From: a virus | DNA: 64,000 nucleotides | Reading direction: 5' to 3' (one strand) | IMG/VR virus record: IMGVR_UViG_3300020452_000548 | Span: 16,545-80,544 of that record | Shown: positions 38,887-48,486 of the stretch, one piece after another | How positions within the stretch are numbered: position 1 is the first letter of the stretch | How the letters are laid out: every line of letters starts with the position of its first letter | Notes under the pieces: generated by a model | The model's input: the letters and a program-made list of their open reading frames with translations, nothing else | Told to the model about the DNA's origin: nothing | The model's database searches: none | Program-made: the position numbers and the translations under genes

Positions 38887-40181
38887 TCCGATGAATCCTT
38901 TACATCATCGGGGTGTGAAAACGAACCATCTCTTAATCCCGGCCAACCATACCATGCTGAACCTGCGGGATCTCTTCTGAATATCTTGACCCTGCCTGTT
39001 GCATACAAGCTCGCTCTATTCTCAACAAGAGTAGCAAAGGACTCACTAACGCCTGTTAGCTTACCTGTCGCATCTCTTTCTTGAACCACTTCACCGACTA
39101 CTAATTGTTGCAGCTTACCTTCTGTTCCGTCTAACCAAGCAGGTACTTCGCCACCTACAACGACATTACCATCGCCATCGTAGTTTTTCTTCATGTGAGT
39201 TAGAAGATAGACATGAACGCCTCTTCGAGATAACTCTTGAAGTGCCGTAATAGCTGAATAATATCTCACCTTTCTGATGTTCCAATTGAATCTACCTGAG
39301 CCAAGAAGCTCTTTGTGAGGCTTACCCGATACAGATATTCCATCAACACCTAATCCCAAATCCTCAACCTTCATGAGAGTTTCACAGATGTTTAACCATT
39401 GGTCTGCACCGTCAAAAACTACGGTCTTGAGATAAGGACTGGGCATACGGCCATGCTGTCTAAAATATTCATTCTGCTTATCTGCCATTTCTATCTGCGC
39501 TCTTAGAATATCCATGACCTTCTGATATGTTGCAGGGAAATCGTAAGGTATTCTGCTTGTACTGTCGGGGTCAATAACCCAAGGGTCTAGCACAACAATG
39601 TTAGCTGAGCCACCATGATGAGCTGACTTGGTTGTTTCACCCGCAGTATCAAAATCATGTAAATGAACCTCAGCACCATTGGCTTTTTCTTCATCAGTCA
39701 ATGAATCAAGAGCCGAACCAGTCTTACCCGATTTGGGTGGTGCAGCCCAACCAACAAACACAGGTGGCTTGTTAGATAGGTGTGCTATGTTTCTCGCACC
39801 TTTGATTTGATTCCATGCAGGGTTGCTACTGTGAGTCATCCAATTCTTCTGGGCCTGTGCAGGTTTAGTCTGCTTAACTACAACAGGTTCTGGATCAGCT
39901 TTGGCGATTTGCGGAGCTACGGGTGGCGTAGGTGTTGATGCACCTGTGGCCTTCTTGTATTCCTCTTCAAGAGCTTCCATCTCATCCAACATCTCATCAG
40001 GCATACCATCCTTTAGCTCGGATACGAAATCATTCGTAGGAGCTTCTGGTACATTACCCTCAAACCCCGAAGGGAGATTGAAGGACTGGGTAGGTGTTTT
40101 TGATGGCTTCTTCTCGATTGCGCCCTTTTCTGAGCTGGTATCAATCGGTTCAAAACTCTCAAAGAATCCTGTTCCACTCAC
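38883..40181 (-). CDS. Sak4/RecA-like recombination ATPase
   Basis: GTG 40181 is preferred because it overlaps the SSB stop (GTGA) and has GGAG upstream; GTG 40196 is an alternative. About 432 residues. The first ~130 are a Pro/Glu-rich low-complexity tail. The ATPase core then shows Walker A APPKSGKTGS (~150), hydrophobic-rich TVVFDGADQW (Walker B) and VYLLTHMKKN. This is the single-domain RecA fold used by phage Sak4 annealing/recombination proteins. Next to the SSB candidate and the Cas4-like nuclease, it forms a recombination set. Confidence 0.65.
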   Translation of the reverse strand: MSGTGFFESFEPIDTSSEKGAIEKKPSKTPTQSFNLPSGFEGNVPEAPTNDFVSELKDGMPDEMLDEMEALEEEYKKATGASTPTPPVAPQIAKADPEPVVVKQTKPAQAQKNWMTHSSNPAWNQIKGARNIAHLSNKPPVFVGWAAPPKSGKTGSALDSLTDEEKANGAEVHLHDFDTAGETTKSAHHGGSANIVVLDPWVIDPDSTSRIPYDFPATYQKVMDILRAQIEMADKQNEYFRQHGRMPSPYLKTVVFDGADQWLNICETLMKVEDLGLGVDGISVSGKPHKELLGSGRFNWNIRKVRYYSAITALQELSRRGVHVYLLTHMKKNYDGDGNVVVGGEVPAWLDGTEGKLQQLVVGEVVQERDATGKLTGVSESFATLVENRASLYATGRVKIFRRDPAGSAWYGWPGLRDGSFSHPDDVKDSSE

Positions 40182-41521
40182 GGCAAGCCACTCCACTTGT
40201 CGTCTGAGTTACCAAATCCATCAAATTGGGCAACATCGTTAGTGTCGGCAGGTGGGGGCGGAGATACGATTGAGCGTAGCGGTAGTGCATACACATTCAA
40301 TCCATCCATGTTGTAGTTAATATCTCCAGAATCACGGCTAATCCATGTCCTTGTTTGAATAACGCACCATACCCTTGAGCCTTGTTGGTAGTCATGCCAA
40401 CCATCTTCCTTCTTTACCTTGTGAGCATGATGGTCATTCACATGAGTAGCATTGAGATTTACCCATACGCCTGAGTTAGATGGATCTTCCCTTCTCAAGC
40501 TTTGATTAGTCAGAACGATAGGATGCCTTGCACCACCTTCTGCATACTCATCGGGCTTACCATCAGAATTGATGTAATCTACTTCACCCATAACGGCAAA
40601 TATCGGGCCAATTTCTCCACCGTTGTTCATGGTGATTTTATTCTCGGCTGAATCGTGGTAATTCATGTAGTCCTCAAGAGGGCATACAGGAACGAATTGA
40701 GCTATGTATTGGTCGGGTTGGAACATAGCGTTGGCCTTAGACAACGATTCTTCTGGAACCCAATCAAGACCATAGTTAGGGTCAAGGTTGCGAGCTTCTA
40801 AGATTCTTTCTTCTGTACCCCATGATGTTGCTTCTTCTGCTCTAAAGCTGATTGGGACATTCATCACTAGCTTAACATTTGCCGCATCAAAGGCACACTC
40901 CAATATGACTGGAGCTTGTGGGCCTTCGGATAGAAACTTGTCAATGGTATTACCGGAGAACACCCATCGTGCCTTCCAAAGATATGCAATCTTTGGCTTA
41001 CGATCTTGCTTCAATAGACAAATGTTAGCCACGCCACTATTGATTGGTATAACCCAATTCGGTGGGTTCTCTTGCGTTCCGGGTTCAGTATGCAATCTGT
41101 TATCAGTCGCATCAACGGCAACCCAATTGCCGTTATCGAAATAAACACGGCCAATGGGGATATTCTTATCGTTATTCACGATACCATACTTGAGAACATT
41201 ATCCATGTTGATTTCAGCTGCATCAACGGCATTCTGCCTTTGCCTTCTCATGTTGTCTTGCCTACCTAAGTATCCGATAATCATACCAACTTGTGTTTCA
41301 CCTGAGCCACTACCGCCACCTGCTCTCCTTGCTGATGCTGCGTAGTATTGCTTGAATACATCCAATTTGTCGTCTTTGTCCCAGTTATCTAATGATTCGC
41401 CCTGTGCGACCCATAAATCGGATAGAGCTGTTTTCAGCCATTCCGTAAATGCTGTTTCAACCTCATCCTTAGACAATCCTCTTTCTTTTGCTGTTGCTTT
41501 CAATTCCTGTGCGTATGTCAT
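40178..41521 (-). CDS. Single-stranded DNA-binding protein candidate
   Basis: The 447-residue protein starts at ATG 41521 after GGAGAGAGAAGAG. Helical N-terminus (~1-60), a Gly/Ser linker (GGGSGSG), then beta-rich aromatic segments (GRVYFDNGNWVAVD, IAYLWKARWVFSG, VWCVIQTRTWIS). The tail after SPPPPADTNDV is acidic and short (NSDDKWSGLP), like the protein-docking tails of SSBs. No OB fold is proven from sequence. Operon position directly before the Sak4-like ATPase is the strongest support. Could be RPA-like. Confidence 0.45.
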   Translation of the reverse strand: MTYAQELKATAKERGLSKDEVETAFTEWLKTALSDLWVAQGESLDNWDKDDKLDVFKQYYAASARRAGGGSGSGETQVGMIIGYLGRQDNMRRQRQNAVDAAEINMDNVLKYGIVNNDKNIPIGRVYFDNGNWVAVDATDNRLHTEPGTQENPPNWVIPINSGVANICLLKQDRKPKIAYLWKARWVFSGNTIDKFLSEGPQAPVILECAFDAANVKLVMNVPISFRAEEATSWGTEERILEARNLDPNYGLDWVPEESLSKANAMFQPDQYIAQFVPVCPLEDYMNYHDSAENKITMNNGGEIGPIFAVMGEVDYINSDGKPDEYAEGGARHPIVLTNQSLRREDPSNSGVWVNLNATHVNDHHAHKVKKEDGWHDYQQGSRVWCVIQTRTWISRDSGDINYNMDGLNVYALPLRSIVSPPPPADTNDVAQFDGFGNSDDKWSGLP

Positions 41522-41573
41522 TCTCTTCTCTCTCCAATTACTGTTCGGGGAATCTTCGGATAGTCATACAATA

Positions 41574-41583
41574 CTTAACATCT
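41574..41583 (-). promoter_or_regulatory. AGATGTTAAG motif before the SSB candidate
   Basis: On the minus strand AGATGTTAAG spans the 3' end of the preceding gene and the 53-base gap before the SSB start. The same ten bases recur at 49871-49880, 55851-55860 and 57389-57398, always in one of the rare gaps of this strand. Confidence 0.5.
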
Positions 41584-41946
41584 CACACCCAATAGCTGTT
41601 CTAGGTGTGATATTGTAGCTACAACTTCATCATGCGTTGTTGGCTGTGTAATTTCTCCATTAGTAACTCTAACCATTTCTATACCATAAGAAGTAGGAGA
41701 TAAATCTTCAATACCATCTATGGCCTCAAGTAGTAATGATATTTCATCGGGCTTAGAATACGACCCTCTTGCTTCCACACCGATGTTATCTAAAGCTCGA
41801 AGAATACTTTTGTTAGTCCTATTGAACCATAATTCTGGTCTGATTATGTATCCACAGCTAATCTCTTTGGTTATCTGACACTTGATACCACCACGAAGAT
41901 TGGTCGCCAACACAATCAAATCTTTGATTTCTGGTGTTAGCTCCAT
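41575..41946 (-). CDS. Small protein, unknown (weak LAGLIDADG-like look)
   Basis: The 123-residue protein starts at ATG 41946 with GGAGG about 7 bases upstream, overlapping the ligase-like gene by 10 bases. The segment GYIIRPELWFNRTNKSILRA then LDNIGVEARGSYSKPDE resembles half of a homing-endonuclease/LAGLIDADG fold, but no clear catalytic motif is visible. It might equally be a transcription regulator. Ends in VRC, where the AGATGTTAAG motif begins. Confidence 0.4.
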   Translation of the reverse strand: MELTPEIKDLIVLATNLRGGIKCQITKEISCGYIIRPELWFNRTNKSILRALDNIGVEARGSYSKPDEISLLLEAIDGIEDLSPTSYGIEMVRVTNGEITQPTTHDEVVATISHLEQLLGVRC

Positions 41947-43355
41947 CCAATTTCCTCCACACCTATTACATCTGAAATGCCCGATGATGGACTTCCTTTG
42001 ACTATATTACCTGATATGTATGGGCCGTAATCACCCCACCCCGCAGCATCAACAGCTACTTCAACAAAGCATGGAACATCAACTCTAATGTTCTCCCCTT
42101 CTTGCATCTTGTAAGTGGATTCTATGTGTCTCTTGATGTATTTTGTAGCTTCAGCATTTGATTCTAGCTCGCCAAGAGGATAGTACCCTAATCCATCTCT
42201 TGCAGATACAGTCCAGACGGGATAAGGTGCAGATCCAGTCTGAAGCTGAACCACCTTACCATTAGTCACTCTCAAAACTCTTGGCTTTTTCTCAGCTCTA
42301 ATCAGAACCAACTCATCGGATGTATTCTCATAAGACAATATCCCCCTCGCATTTCTTAGCACTACCGGGTTCTTTTCAGATAACTCAACAACCGATAATG
42401 GATCATCTAATTCAGTAAGAACCTTGATTGCCCATCGTGCTATTGTTTCTTTAACCCACTTCCTACGAGATTCAAATGACATTTTCGTATCATCGGGCGT
42501 GAGCCAATCAACAATCAACAACGGATTATCTCTCATCTCAGCATAATCGCACAGGTAAATCCCGTTTGGTATGTTAGCACCCTGCGCCCAACCTCTCAAT
42601 GTAGTGGGGGCTTCCGGCAACTCGCCACCCGATGCCGTGAATCCCAAACATTGGTTGTCATTGATATGTATAGTTACCCACGCACCTTCAGCATTTTCAA
42701 CAAAACATTTGGTGAATTGGATTGAGGCGGGGTCATCAACAAAGGTCGGAGATGGAATCACCAAAGGCCAACCGTTTCTGGGCCTAATTACTTCATACTC
42801 AAAAGCCCCACCCGATAACAACATGGCCGTTTTCTTCAAACCAGTTAGGTTGATTGATGAACGAATATGATGGAATCTCTCTCCATTAGCCTTAGCAAGC
42901 CCAGAAATAATATCACGCCTCTTTGCAGGGCCACCCCTAACACTTAACCTATGCAAAAACACCTTCATATCTCGACTGTTGAGTTTGAAGAATAATGGAT
43001 GAAGAAGCTTAGACCTTGTTTCATTGTCTATGTTTGGTTTCAATATGCCTTCTATGCGAGTATAAGCAGATAACATAGACATATCCGTAACTTCGCTTTC
43101 ACAAAGCTGACTGAGCAACACCAATGGATCTGGACTATCCTCAACCTCAGATGGGAATGCACCAGTCAGCAGGTAATACATCTCACGAAAATCCTCATCA
43201 GACAATCTAAACTCAGAAGCTGGAGAATAGAAGAAAAAGGCCACAGGCCATTGATTGCTTGATGCGGCAATTAAATTGTTAGCAATTAAATCTGAACGGT
43301 TTCGAGCTTTAGTCAAGACTCTCCATGTTTCTGCGATAGCTCGGTATGATAGCAT
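41937..43355 (-). CDS. ATP-dependent DNA ligase-fold protein lacking the catalytic lysine
   Basis: Start set at ATG 43355 with GGTGAT 4 bases upstream. The 472 residues follow the archaeal/eukaryotic ligase plan. A helical DNA-binding-like region lies at ~115-182 (LHPLFFKLNSRDMKVFLHRL ... INLTGLKKTAMLLSGG). Then comes PLVIPSPTFVDDP, then FVENAEGAWVTIH where motif I KxDG should be but reads NAEG (221-224). IYLCDYAE falls at motif III, LLIVDWLTPDDTKMSFESRR (279-298) at IIIa, and DELVLIRAEKKP near motif IV. The nucleophilic lysine therefore appears to be asparagine, so a nick-sealing activity is doubtful. A DNA end-binding or regulatory pseudoenzyme is possible. Assignment is from motif spacing and is not certain. 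Confidence 0.5.
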   Translation of the reverse strand: MLSYRAIAETWRVLTKARNRSDLIANNLIAASSNQWPVAFFFYSPASEFRLSDEDFREMYYLLTGAFPSEVEDSPDPLVLLSQLCESEVTDMSMLSAYTRIEGILKPNIDNETRSKLLHPLFFKLNSRDMKVFLHRLSVRGGPAKRRDIISGLAKANGERFHHIRSSINLTGLKKTAMLLSGGAFEYEVIRPRNGWPLVIPSPTFVDDPASIQFTKCFVENAEGAWVTIHINDNQCLGFTASGGELPEAPTTLRGWAQGANIPNGIYLCDYAEMRDNPLLIVDWLTPDDTKMSFESRRKWVKETIARWAIKVLTELDDPLSVVELSEKNPVVLRNARGILSYENTSDELVLIRAEKKPRVLRVTNGKVVQLQTGSAPYPVWTVSARDGLGYYPLGELESNAEATKYIKRHIESTYKMQEGENIRVDVPCFVEVAVDAAGWGDYGPYISGNIVKGSPSSGISDVIGVEEIGWS

Positions 43356-43360
43356 CGTAA

Positions 43361-44830
43361 TCACCAATAATCAGACAGTCTAATCTGCCCCAATCTAAAT
43401 CCACTTGCGATAGATGCGACTCTATTTGGAATTAAAGCTGCAAACTCTTCATTCAATTCGCAGATAACTGCATTTCTATTGTGTAGTATTGCGACACCTG
43501 CTGTTGTTCCCGAACCCCCAAACGGATCCAAAACAACTGAAGAAATGACTGGATGTTCATCAAGAGGCATATCGCTCTTGTATATCTGCATAATCTTGAT
43601 TCTATCTTTTGTTTTGTTTTCTATGATTCTCTTCTTTACATCACTTGCAGGTTGAGCCATTGAAGATTCGTAATCCTTCTGATTATCTCCAAAGTACTCT
43701 CCCTTTGTAGTAACGCCCCATGTCGTTTTAGCCACCTGTGCAGGTGTCATCTCAGCAGGGATTACTACTTCTTCCATCACTAACTCACCAAAGCATTCAC
43801 AACTTGGTTGCCAATCATTTCCTATTCTTGTATATGGTGAGCCACATTCGCCACAGCAACCGTGAGCTGATGTTGAAGCTAACACGCATGGTTCAATCAG
43901 CTCTGGTGGAAATACTGCGAAGTGTGCGCCTTTGTATGGCTTGGTAGTAACAGTCCATACTGAACGCTTGTTTCTACCACTACCATTTGATACCCATTCA
44001 TCACCACCAATCCCACCAGATACTGCTTGATGGTCTGCACCACCCTGCCTACTTCTGAAGCTATTGCCTGAACGACCACCACCATCTCTTTCTTTGATTG
44101 CTACATGATCGTAGTAATACTTCTTGTTCTTAGTGAGTAGGAATATGTATTCATGGGATTTAGTAGGTCTATCTTTAACACTCTCAGGCATGGGATTAGG
44201 CTTATTCCAAATAACATCTGAACGCAGATACCAACCATCAGCTCGTAATGCGAAAGCAAGCATCCAAGGTATTCCAATCAAGTCTTTTGGCTTGATTTCA
44301 TCGTGAGTCCTATCTGTTGGCCTTGTCTTGCCCTTACCGCCTGTTGCATTATGATGAGCTTTGTTCAGACTGTCTGTTCTCGCAGCTTGGACTTCTGCAT
44401 CTTTCATACCGCTACGACCTTTACCGCCCCAGTATGAATCACCTATGTTCAGCCATAAGCTACCTGTTGGCTTCAGCTTCTTTCTTACCAGTCTAAACAC
44501 TTCGACCAAGTTTTCTATGAATTGCTCAGGCGTATCTTCCAAACCTATTTGCTCATCAATCCGTGTAGCACCGCATTTTAGACAGGCGTTTGATTTACCG
44601 CCTCTATGAGCCACTTCGGGTCTGAGAACATTCTTACCCCTCTTAGGATCATTCCATTTGGTATCCATAGATACTGTATGCTCGCAGTTAGGGTCGCCCC
44701 CTTCCCATTCAGCCGTTCCGTAATCTCGAAGGCCGTAATATGGCGGAGATGTTATGCAAGTATCAATGGACTCATCCTCTAATTCATGTAATGAATCGAG
44801 GCAGTTACCTAATAGCAACCTGTAGCTCAC
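43361..44830 (-). CDS. N4-cytosine/N6-adenine DNA methyltransferase
   Basis: GTG 44830 overlaps the previous stop (GTGA). The 489-residue protein is of the beta-class layout: motif IV SPPYYGLRDYG near residue 28, LKPTGSLWLNIGDSYWG in the middle, and SAM-binding VVLDPFGGSGTTAGVA near the C-terminus. A CxxC pair (CLKCGAT) and another zinc-like group (CCGECGSPY, then CEC) are inserted. Methylates a specific DNA sequence. Overlaps with the next methyltransferase, suggesting co-expression. No restriction endonuclease partner is adjacent, so self-protection is the likely use. Confidence 0.8.
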   Translation of the reverse strand: MSYRLLLGNCLDSLHELEDESIDTCITSPPYYGLRDYGTAEWEGGDPNCEHTVSMDTKWNDPKRGKNVLRPEVAHRGGKSNACLKCGATRIDEQIGLEDTPEQFIENLVEVFRLVRKKLKPTGSLWLNIGDSYWGGKGRSGMKDAEVQAARTDSLNKAHHNATGGKGKTRPTDRTHDEIKPKDLIGIPWMLAFALRADGWYLRSDVIWNKPNPMPESVKDRPTKSHEYIFLLTKNKKYYYDHVAIKERDGGGRSGNSFRSRQGGADHQAVSGGIGGDEWVSNGSGRNKRSVWTVTTKPYKGAHFAVFPPELIEPCVLASTSAHGCCGECGSPYTRIGNDWQPSCECFGELVMEEVVIPAEMTPAQVAKTTWGVTTKGEYFGDNQKDYESSMAQPASDVKKRIIENKTKDRIKIMQIYKSDMPLDEHPVISSVVLDPFGGSGTTAGVAILHNRNAVICELNEEFAALIPNRVASIASGFRLGQIRLSDYW

Positions 44831-46368
44831 TCAGACCCCCCTAAGAAATCAAGAAGCGATGGTTGTTTGATTCTCTTCATAGTCAAATCCTCAGTTATTT
44901 CGTATTCACCCGAATGAGCTATCCTTGCCCGTGCGATTTTCACATAATTCTCATCCATCTCTATACCAATGAAGCTGAATCCTTCCAAGTTTGCAGCTAT
45001 CCCGGTTGTCCCACTACCCATGAATGGGTCAAGTGTGATGCCGTTTGGTGGTGTAACAAGCCTACACAAATATCTCATCAAATCTACTGGTTTGACTGTG
45101 GGGTGGGTATTCTTTCTCAGAATGCCCCCTCTATTACGAGGATTGTTAGCTCCATCCTTTGATGTATCTTCTCTATCACTAACATTCTGAGCTTCAAAAT
45201 TATCCAACCCTGCTTCTTTCTCTTTACCCGATGGTTTGGCGCAATAGAAGAATCGAGATGCACCGCCTTCATCGCCAATCTGGAATGTATGTCTTTCTTG
45301 TTGAACGCCATAGGTATTGAATTGCCCGCCTTTAGCTATTGAATCCATATCTCCTGATTTCAAATGCCCGCTTTGCTCATCAAGAGCCTCGCCCGCTTCT
45401 TCATCAAGAATCACATTTGAGGGGAATCTACCTTGTTTTGGTTGATAGAAGAATCGAGATGCACCACCCAATCCGTCAAAGACACCGTTTGAATCACCTT
45501 CATTCTTTGATGAGGTACTCCATGAATTACCTGTTCCGCCTGATGTTGTTGTCTTTCTTGTAGCACTCATCATGTTGCCTACATTTGGTGCTTGCTCGTC
45601 AAGAATCTCGCCAGCTTCCTTATCCATAATTACATTCGCAGGGAAGCGACCTTTACCTATGTCTTGAACACCGAAATTGCCCCCATGTAATTTGTTTCTT
45701 TCTTTACCTGCATTTGAGCCATCAATTCGTGAAGTGCCACCTTCTGCACCAATTCGGCAACCATCAATGTTTATCCCACCAGTCCCATGCTCAAGCACAT
45801 TCTCAATTACTGTGCCGTCAATAGGCTTACGAGCTACTACAACAGGCTCATGAGCTGGTTTGAGAGCTGTCCCCCAACCTTCCCATTCTTTCGCTTTGGG
45901 TGATGTGGCTTTAGTAATATCATACTCGCCACCCATTTCACTTGAACCGCCTGTACTCATATTGTAAGATGTTAGATGTGTTTCTGGTGAGCCACTACGA
46001 CCTATCCCAATTACTTCTGATTCTACACCTTCGGCCTTGTCTATCGCCTTGCTGATGTTCAATGACTTTGGGAATCCGCTACCATAAATCCACATGATTT
46101 GATCACGAATCTCAAACCCCGCATCCTCGACATTGACAGCTAACCTATGATATGTCCTTGAACCTGCAAATGCGAGAAGATGACCTCCGGGCTTGAGAAC
46201 CCTAAGAGCTTCTTTCCAGATTTCAACTGAAGGCACATCATAATCCCATTGTTTGCCCATAAAGCTGAGTCCGTATGGTGGATCGGTCACAATTGAATCA
46301 ACCGAATTATCCGCCATTTCCCTCATCGCTACTAAACAATCATTACAAATTAACTGACTTGATACCAT
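44827..46368 (-). CDS. DNA methyltransferase, N4/N6 type, with internal repeats
   Basis: ATG 46368 follows AGGTGA. In 513 residues, motif IV is TDPPYGLSFMG (~32-42) with HLLAFAGSRTYHRL after it, and the SAM motif is LDPFMGSGTTGIAA near 460 followed by FIGIEMDE. Between them, a target-recognition region has two copies of GRFPxNVIxDxEAGExLDEQ, and RFFY segments (GGASRFFYQPKQ, GGASRFFYCAKP). Such RFPANVI elements occur in many phage adenine methyltransferases. Second enzyme of a three-gene methyltransferase cluster. Confidence 0.8.
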   Translation of the reverse strand: MVSSQLICNDCLVAMREMADNSVDSIVTDPPYGLSFMGKQWDYDVPSVEIWKEALRVLKPGGHLLAFAGSRTYHRLAVNVEDAGFEIRDQIMWIYGSGFPKSLNISKAIDKAEGVESEVIGIGRSGSPETHLTSYNMSTGGSSEMGGEYDITKATSPKAKEWEGWGTALKPAHEPVVVARKPIDGTVIENVLEHGTGGINIDGCRIGAEGGTSRIDGSNAGKERNKLHGGNFGVQDIGKGRFPANVIMDKEAGEILDEQAPNVGNMMSATRKTTTSGGTGNSWSTSSKNEGDSNGVFDGLGGASRFFYQPKQGRFPSNVILDEEAGEALDEQSGHLKSGDMDSIAKGGQFNTYGVQQERHTFQIGDEGGASRFFYCAKPSGKEKEAGLDNFEAQNVSDREDTSKDGANNPRNRGGILRKNTHPTVKPVDLMRYLCRLVTPPNGITLDPFMGSGTTGIAANLEGFSFIGIEMDENYVKIARARIAHSGEYEITEDLTMKRIKQPSLLDFLGGSE

Positions 46369-46379
46369 ACATTTTCACC

Positions 46380-48086
46380 TCAAAAGTCAAAGATAGATTT
46401 CTGCTCAACACGCACAGGCTCTTGTCTATCCTCAAGGCCATCCAAGATACCATCAACAGCTTCGATGCCCATAGCAATCCATCTCATGACTGGAACGGCC
46501 ATTGAATTGCCGAGAGCTTTGTATCTCACACCATCAGGGCATTCCTCAGCAGGTTTGCCCCGCCATGGTATCTGCGTGTAGTTATCTGGGAATCCCTGCA
46601 ATCTCTCACATTCAATAGGTGTTAAACGCCTAACTACATGATGTGCTTGCGTGGCCTTTGAAACAAGTGTTTCAGAACCACCGCCCTGCGCCCCACCGGA
46701 TGCCCTAACAGTACCCGCAACATCTGATTCCTTGTATTCTGTTTTCTTGCCGAACCCAGATGCAACTGCTGATTCATCTTCTGCAACCAATGGAACATTA
46801 CCTCTATCTGCATTTGCAGCTAATGTGGGAGCTACACCCTCAAGCTCATCGTGCCTTGAGGTCATGAAATGGTTATCGAAAAGCTTCCGTTCCTCAGTTT
46901 GGAATACTGAATGATTACCTGCCGTGTCTAATGTAGGGCATGGGTCGCCCTCTTTACCTATGCCAAGACCATTCTGAGCTTTGGTTCTCGTAGTCTTATC
47001 ATGAATCGGGATTGCCGATGTTTCTGATACCAATGGAAGGTTGTTGCCCCCTGTTCCAGCTCTTGCTGTGATAGTAGGGCTTACATCAACCTCAGATACT
47101 CTTGAGTCTGTTCCATGATTCTCATACACCTTCTGCGTTATACCCATGAAATTGCCCTTATCAGGCATGGTTTGGTCTATGGATCGTGTAGTCAAGGTGC
47201 TTGTCTTGTCTGTTCCATCCCAAAACTCACCGATTATCTGACGCTCAATACCTGCTCTCTCTCCTGTGCCTTTACCGTATGAGGCATCAAGAGTATTACT
47301 TACAGGGCCATGTAGTGGTTCTTGATTAGATGTAGCTACAGCTTGACCTTGACCGCCAGCTCGAAGTGTTGGGAATACATCTTCTGATGGTTGGGCATCC
47401 AATCCTTGAGTATGAGAAAAACCAATCATTCCTCTTCCGTCTGACTGTTTTGAGTCCTCTCTTTCAATGCCCTCTCCAATAAAGGAGGCAAGACTTTGCC
47501 CCGCCTCTTCGCCCGGCGGAGGATTCCCGAACAAGCTCTCTCGCTCAAATAATACCGAGAAGGGACTTCGCCAATCTCCTGAAGAATGTCCGACAACGAA
47601 GAGTCGCCTCCGTCTTTGGGGGACTCCGAAGTACTGAGAGTCCAAAACTCGGTAGGCGAACCCATACCCGCATTTTGCCACTTCCCCAAGGAAGGCCGCA
47701 AAATCCCTTCCTCCGTCAGACGACAGTAATCCGGGGACATTTTCAAAGATGAACCACGCTGGTTTAATTGCCTTAACAGCCCCAAGGAAGTGGAGAGCCA
47801 AGTTACCCCTTGGGTCATCCATTCCAAGTCGCTTACCCGCAACGGAGAAGGATTGGCATGGGCTTCCTCCGACAACGAGATCTGCTTTTCCTTCGTACTC
47901 ACTCCAATCCACCTTCGTTACATCGCCTCTATCAGGCACATCGGGGTAATGATGTGCAAGAACCTCTTTTGGAAACTTATCAAAGTCGCTGAATGCGACA
48001 GGCTTCCAACCAAGCTCATGCCAAGCAACCGTAGCTGCCTCAATACCACTAAACATACTGACATATCTAATCTCACTCTTCCTCAT
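46380..48086 (-). CDS. Cytosine-5 DNA methyltransferase (Dcm-like)
   Basis: The 568-residue protein has all main C5 motifs: I (VSMFSGIEAATVAW), IV (GGSPCQSFSVAG), VI (FIFENVPGLL), VIII (QRRRRLFVVG), and a C-terminal motif IX/X region (VRRLTPIECERLQGFPDNY ... YKALGNSMAVPV). Between VIII and IX is a long region with several PTL-containing units (PTLRAGGQGQ, PTITARAGTGG, PTLDTAGNHS, PTLAANADRG), probably variable target recognition. Start ATG overlaps the preceding EEE tail. Fully equipped, unlike the plus-strand C5-like gene. Confidence 0.85.
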   Translation of the reverse strand: MRKSEIRYVSMFSGIEAATVAWHELGWKPVAFSDFDKFPKEVLAHHYPDVPDRGDVTKVDWSEYEGKADLVVGGSPCQSFSVAGKRLGMDDPRGNLALHFLGAVKAIKPAWFIFENVPGLLSSDGGRDFAAFLGEVAKCGYGFAYRVLDSQYFGVPQRRRRLFVVGHSSGDWRSPFSVLFERESLFGNPPPGEEAGQSLASFIGEGIEREDSKQSDGRGMIGFSHTQGLDAQPSEDVFPTLRAGGQGQAVATSNQEPLHGPVSNTLDASYGKGTGERAGIERQIIGEFWDGTDKTSTLTTRSIDQTMPDKGNFMGITQKVYENHGTDSRVSEVDVSPTITARAGTGGNNLPLVSETSAIPIHDKTTRTKAQNGLGIGKEGDPCPTLDTAGNHSVFQTEERKLFDNHFMTSRHDELEGVAPTLAANADRGNVPLVAEDESAVASGFGKKTEYKESDVAGTVRASGGAQGGGSETLVSKATQAHHVVRRLTPIECERLQGFPDNYTQIPWRGKPAEECPDGVRYKALGNSMAVPVMRWIAMGIEAVDGILDGLEDRQEPVRVEQKSIFDF

Positions 48087-48486
48087 TCATCCACCCCGAT
48101 ACCAAGCCGTCATACAGGGGTTCAACATCATCGTAATTATCTCCACCACATACCTTGATGATTATCTCTTTGCATTCCGGTTTCTTCCACCATGCACCTT
48201 CTTTACCAGCTCTCCATACAGTTAGTGGCCTACCAAGTATTTGTAATGCAATATCATTCATATCAGATATTGAGATAGGGTTGCCCGATATTGATAATAC
48301 AATATAGCAACAATCAAAACATAGACTGGTGGGTGTTCTACCTGCTAATCTTCTGGTCTTATTCCATAGCTCGCAAGATAAATCCGCAATACCTGTGTAA
48401 TGTTCTTCGGGAGCTGTTGCATCACACACCCTGTTGATAATTGATTCATGGAAATCAATAAACTCACCAATGCTATTCCACTTCAT
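48073..48486 (-). CDS. Unknown protein, Cys-containing
   Basis: Start set at ATG 48486 (MKWNSIGEFIDFHE) with GGGGGTGAATGGG upstream; a longer frame would overlap the neighbour heavily. The 137 residues include SLCFDCCYIV and AWWKKPECKEIIIKVCGG. No domain recognised. The end (MNEEE) overlaps the Dcm-like start. Confidence 0.5.
   Translation of the reverse strand: MKWNSIGEFIDFHESIINRVCDATAPEEHYTGIADLSCELWNKTRRLAGRTPTSLCFDCCYIVLSISGNPISISDMNDIALQILGRPLTVWRAGKEGAWWKKPECKEIIIKVCGGDNYDDVEPLYDGLVSGWMNEEE

Noticed and set aside
41575-41946. LAGLIDADG homing endonuclease
   Set aside because: Only a weak resemblance in one segment; no catalytic acidic motif was found, so left as unknown.
43361-48086. 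Complete restriction-modification system
   Set aside because: No restriction endonuclease candidate adjoins the methyltransferases; neighbours are small unknown or zinc-ribbon proteins.
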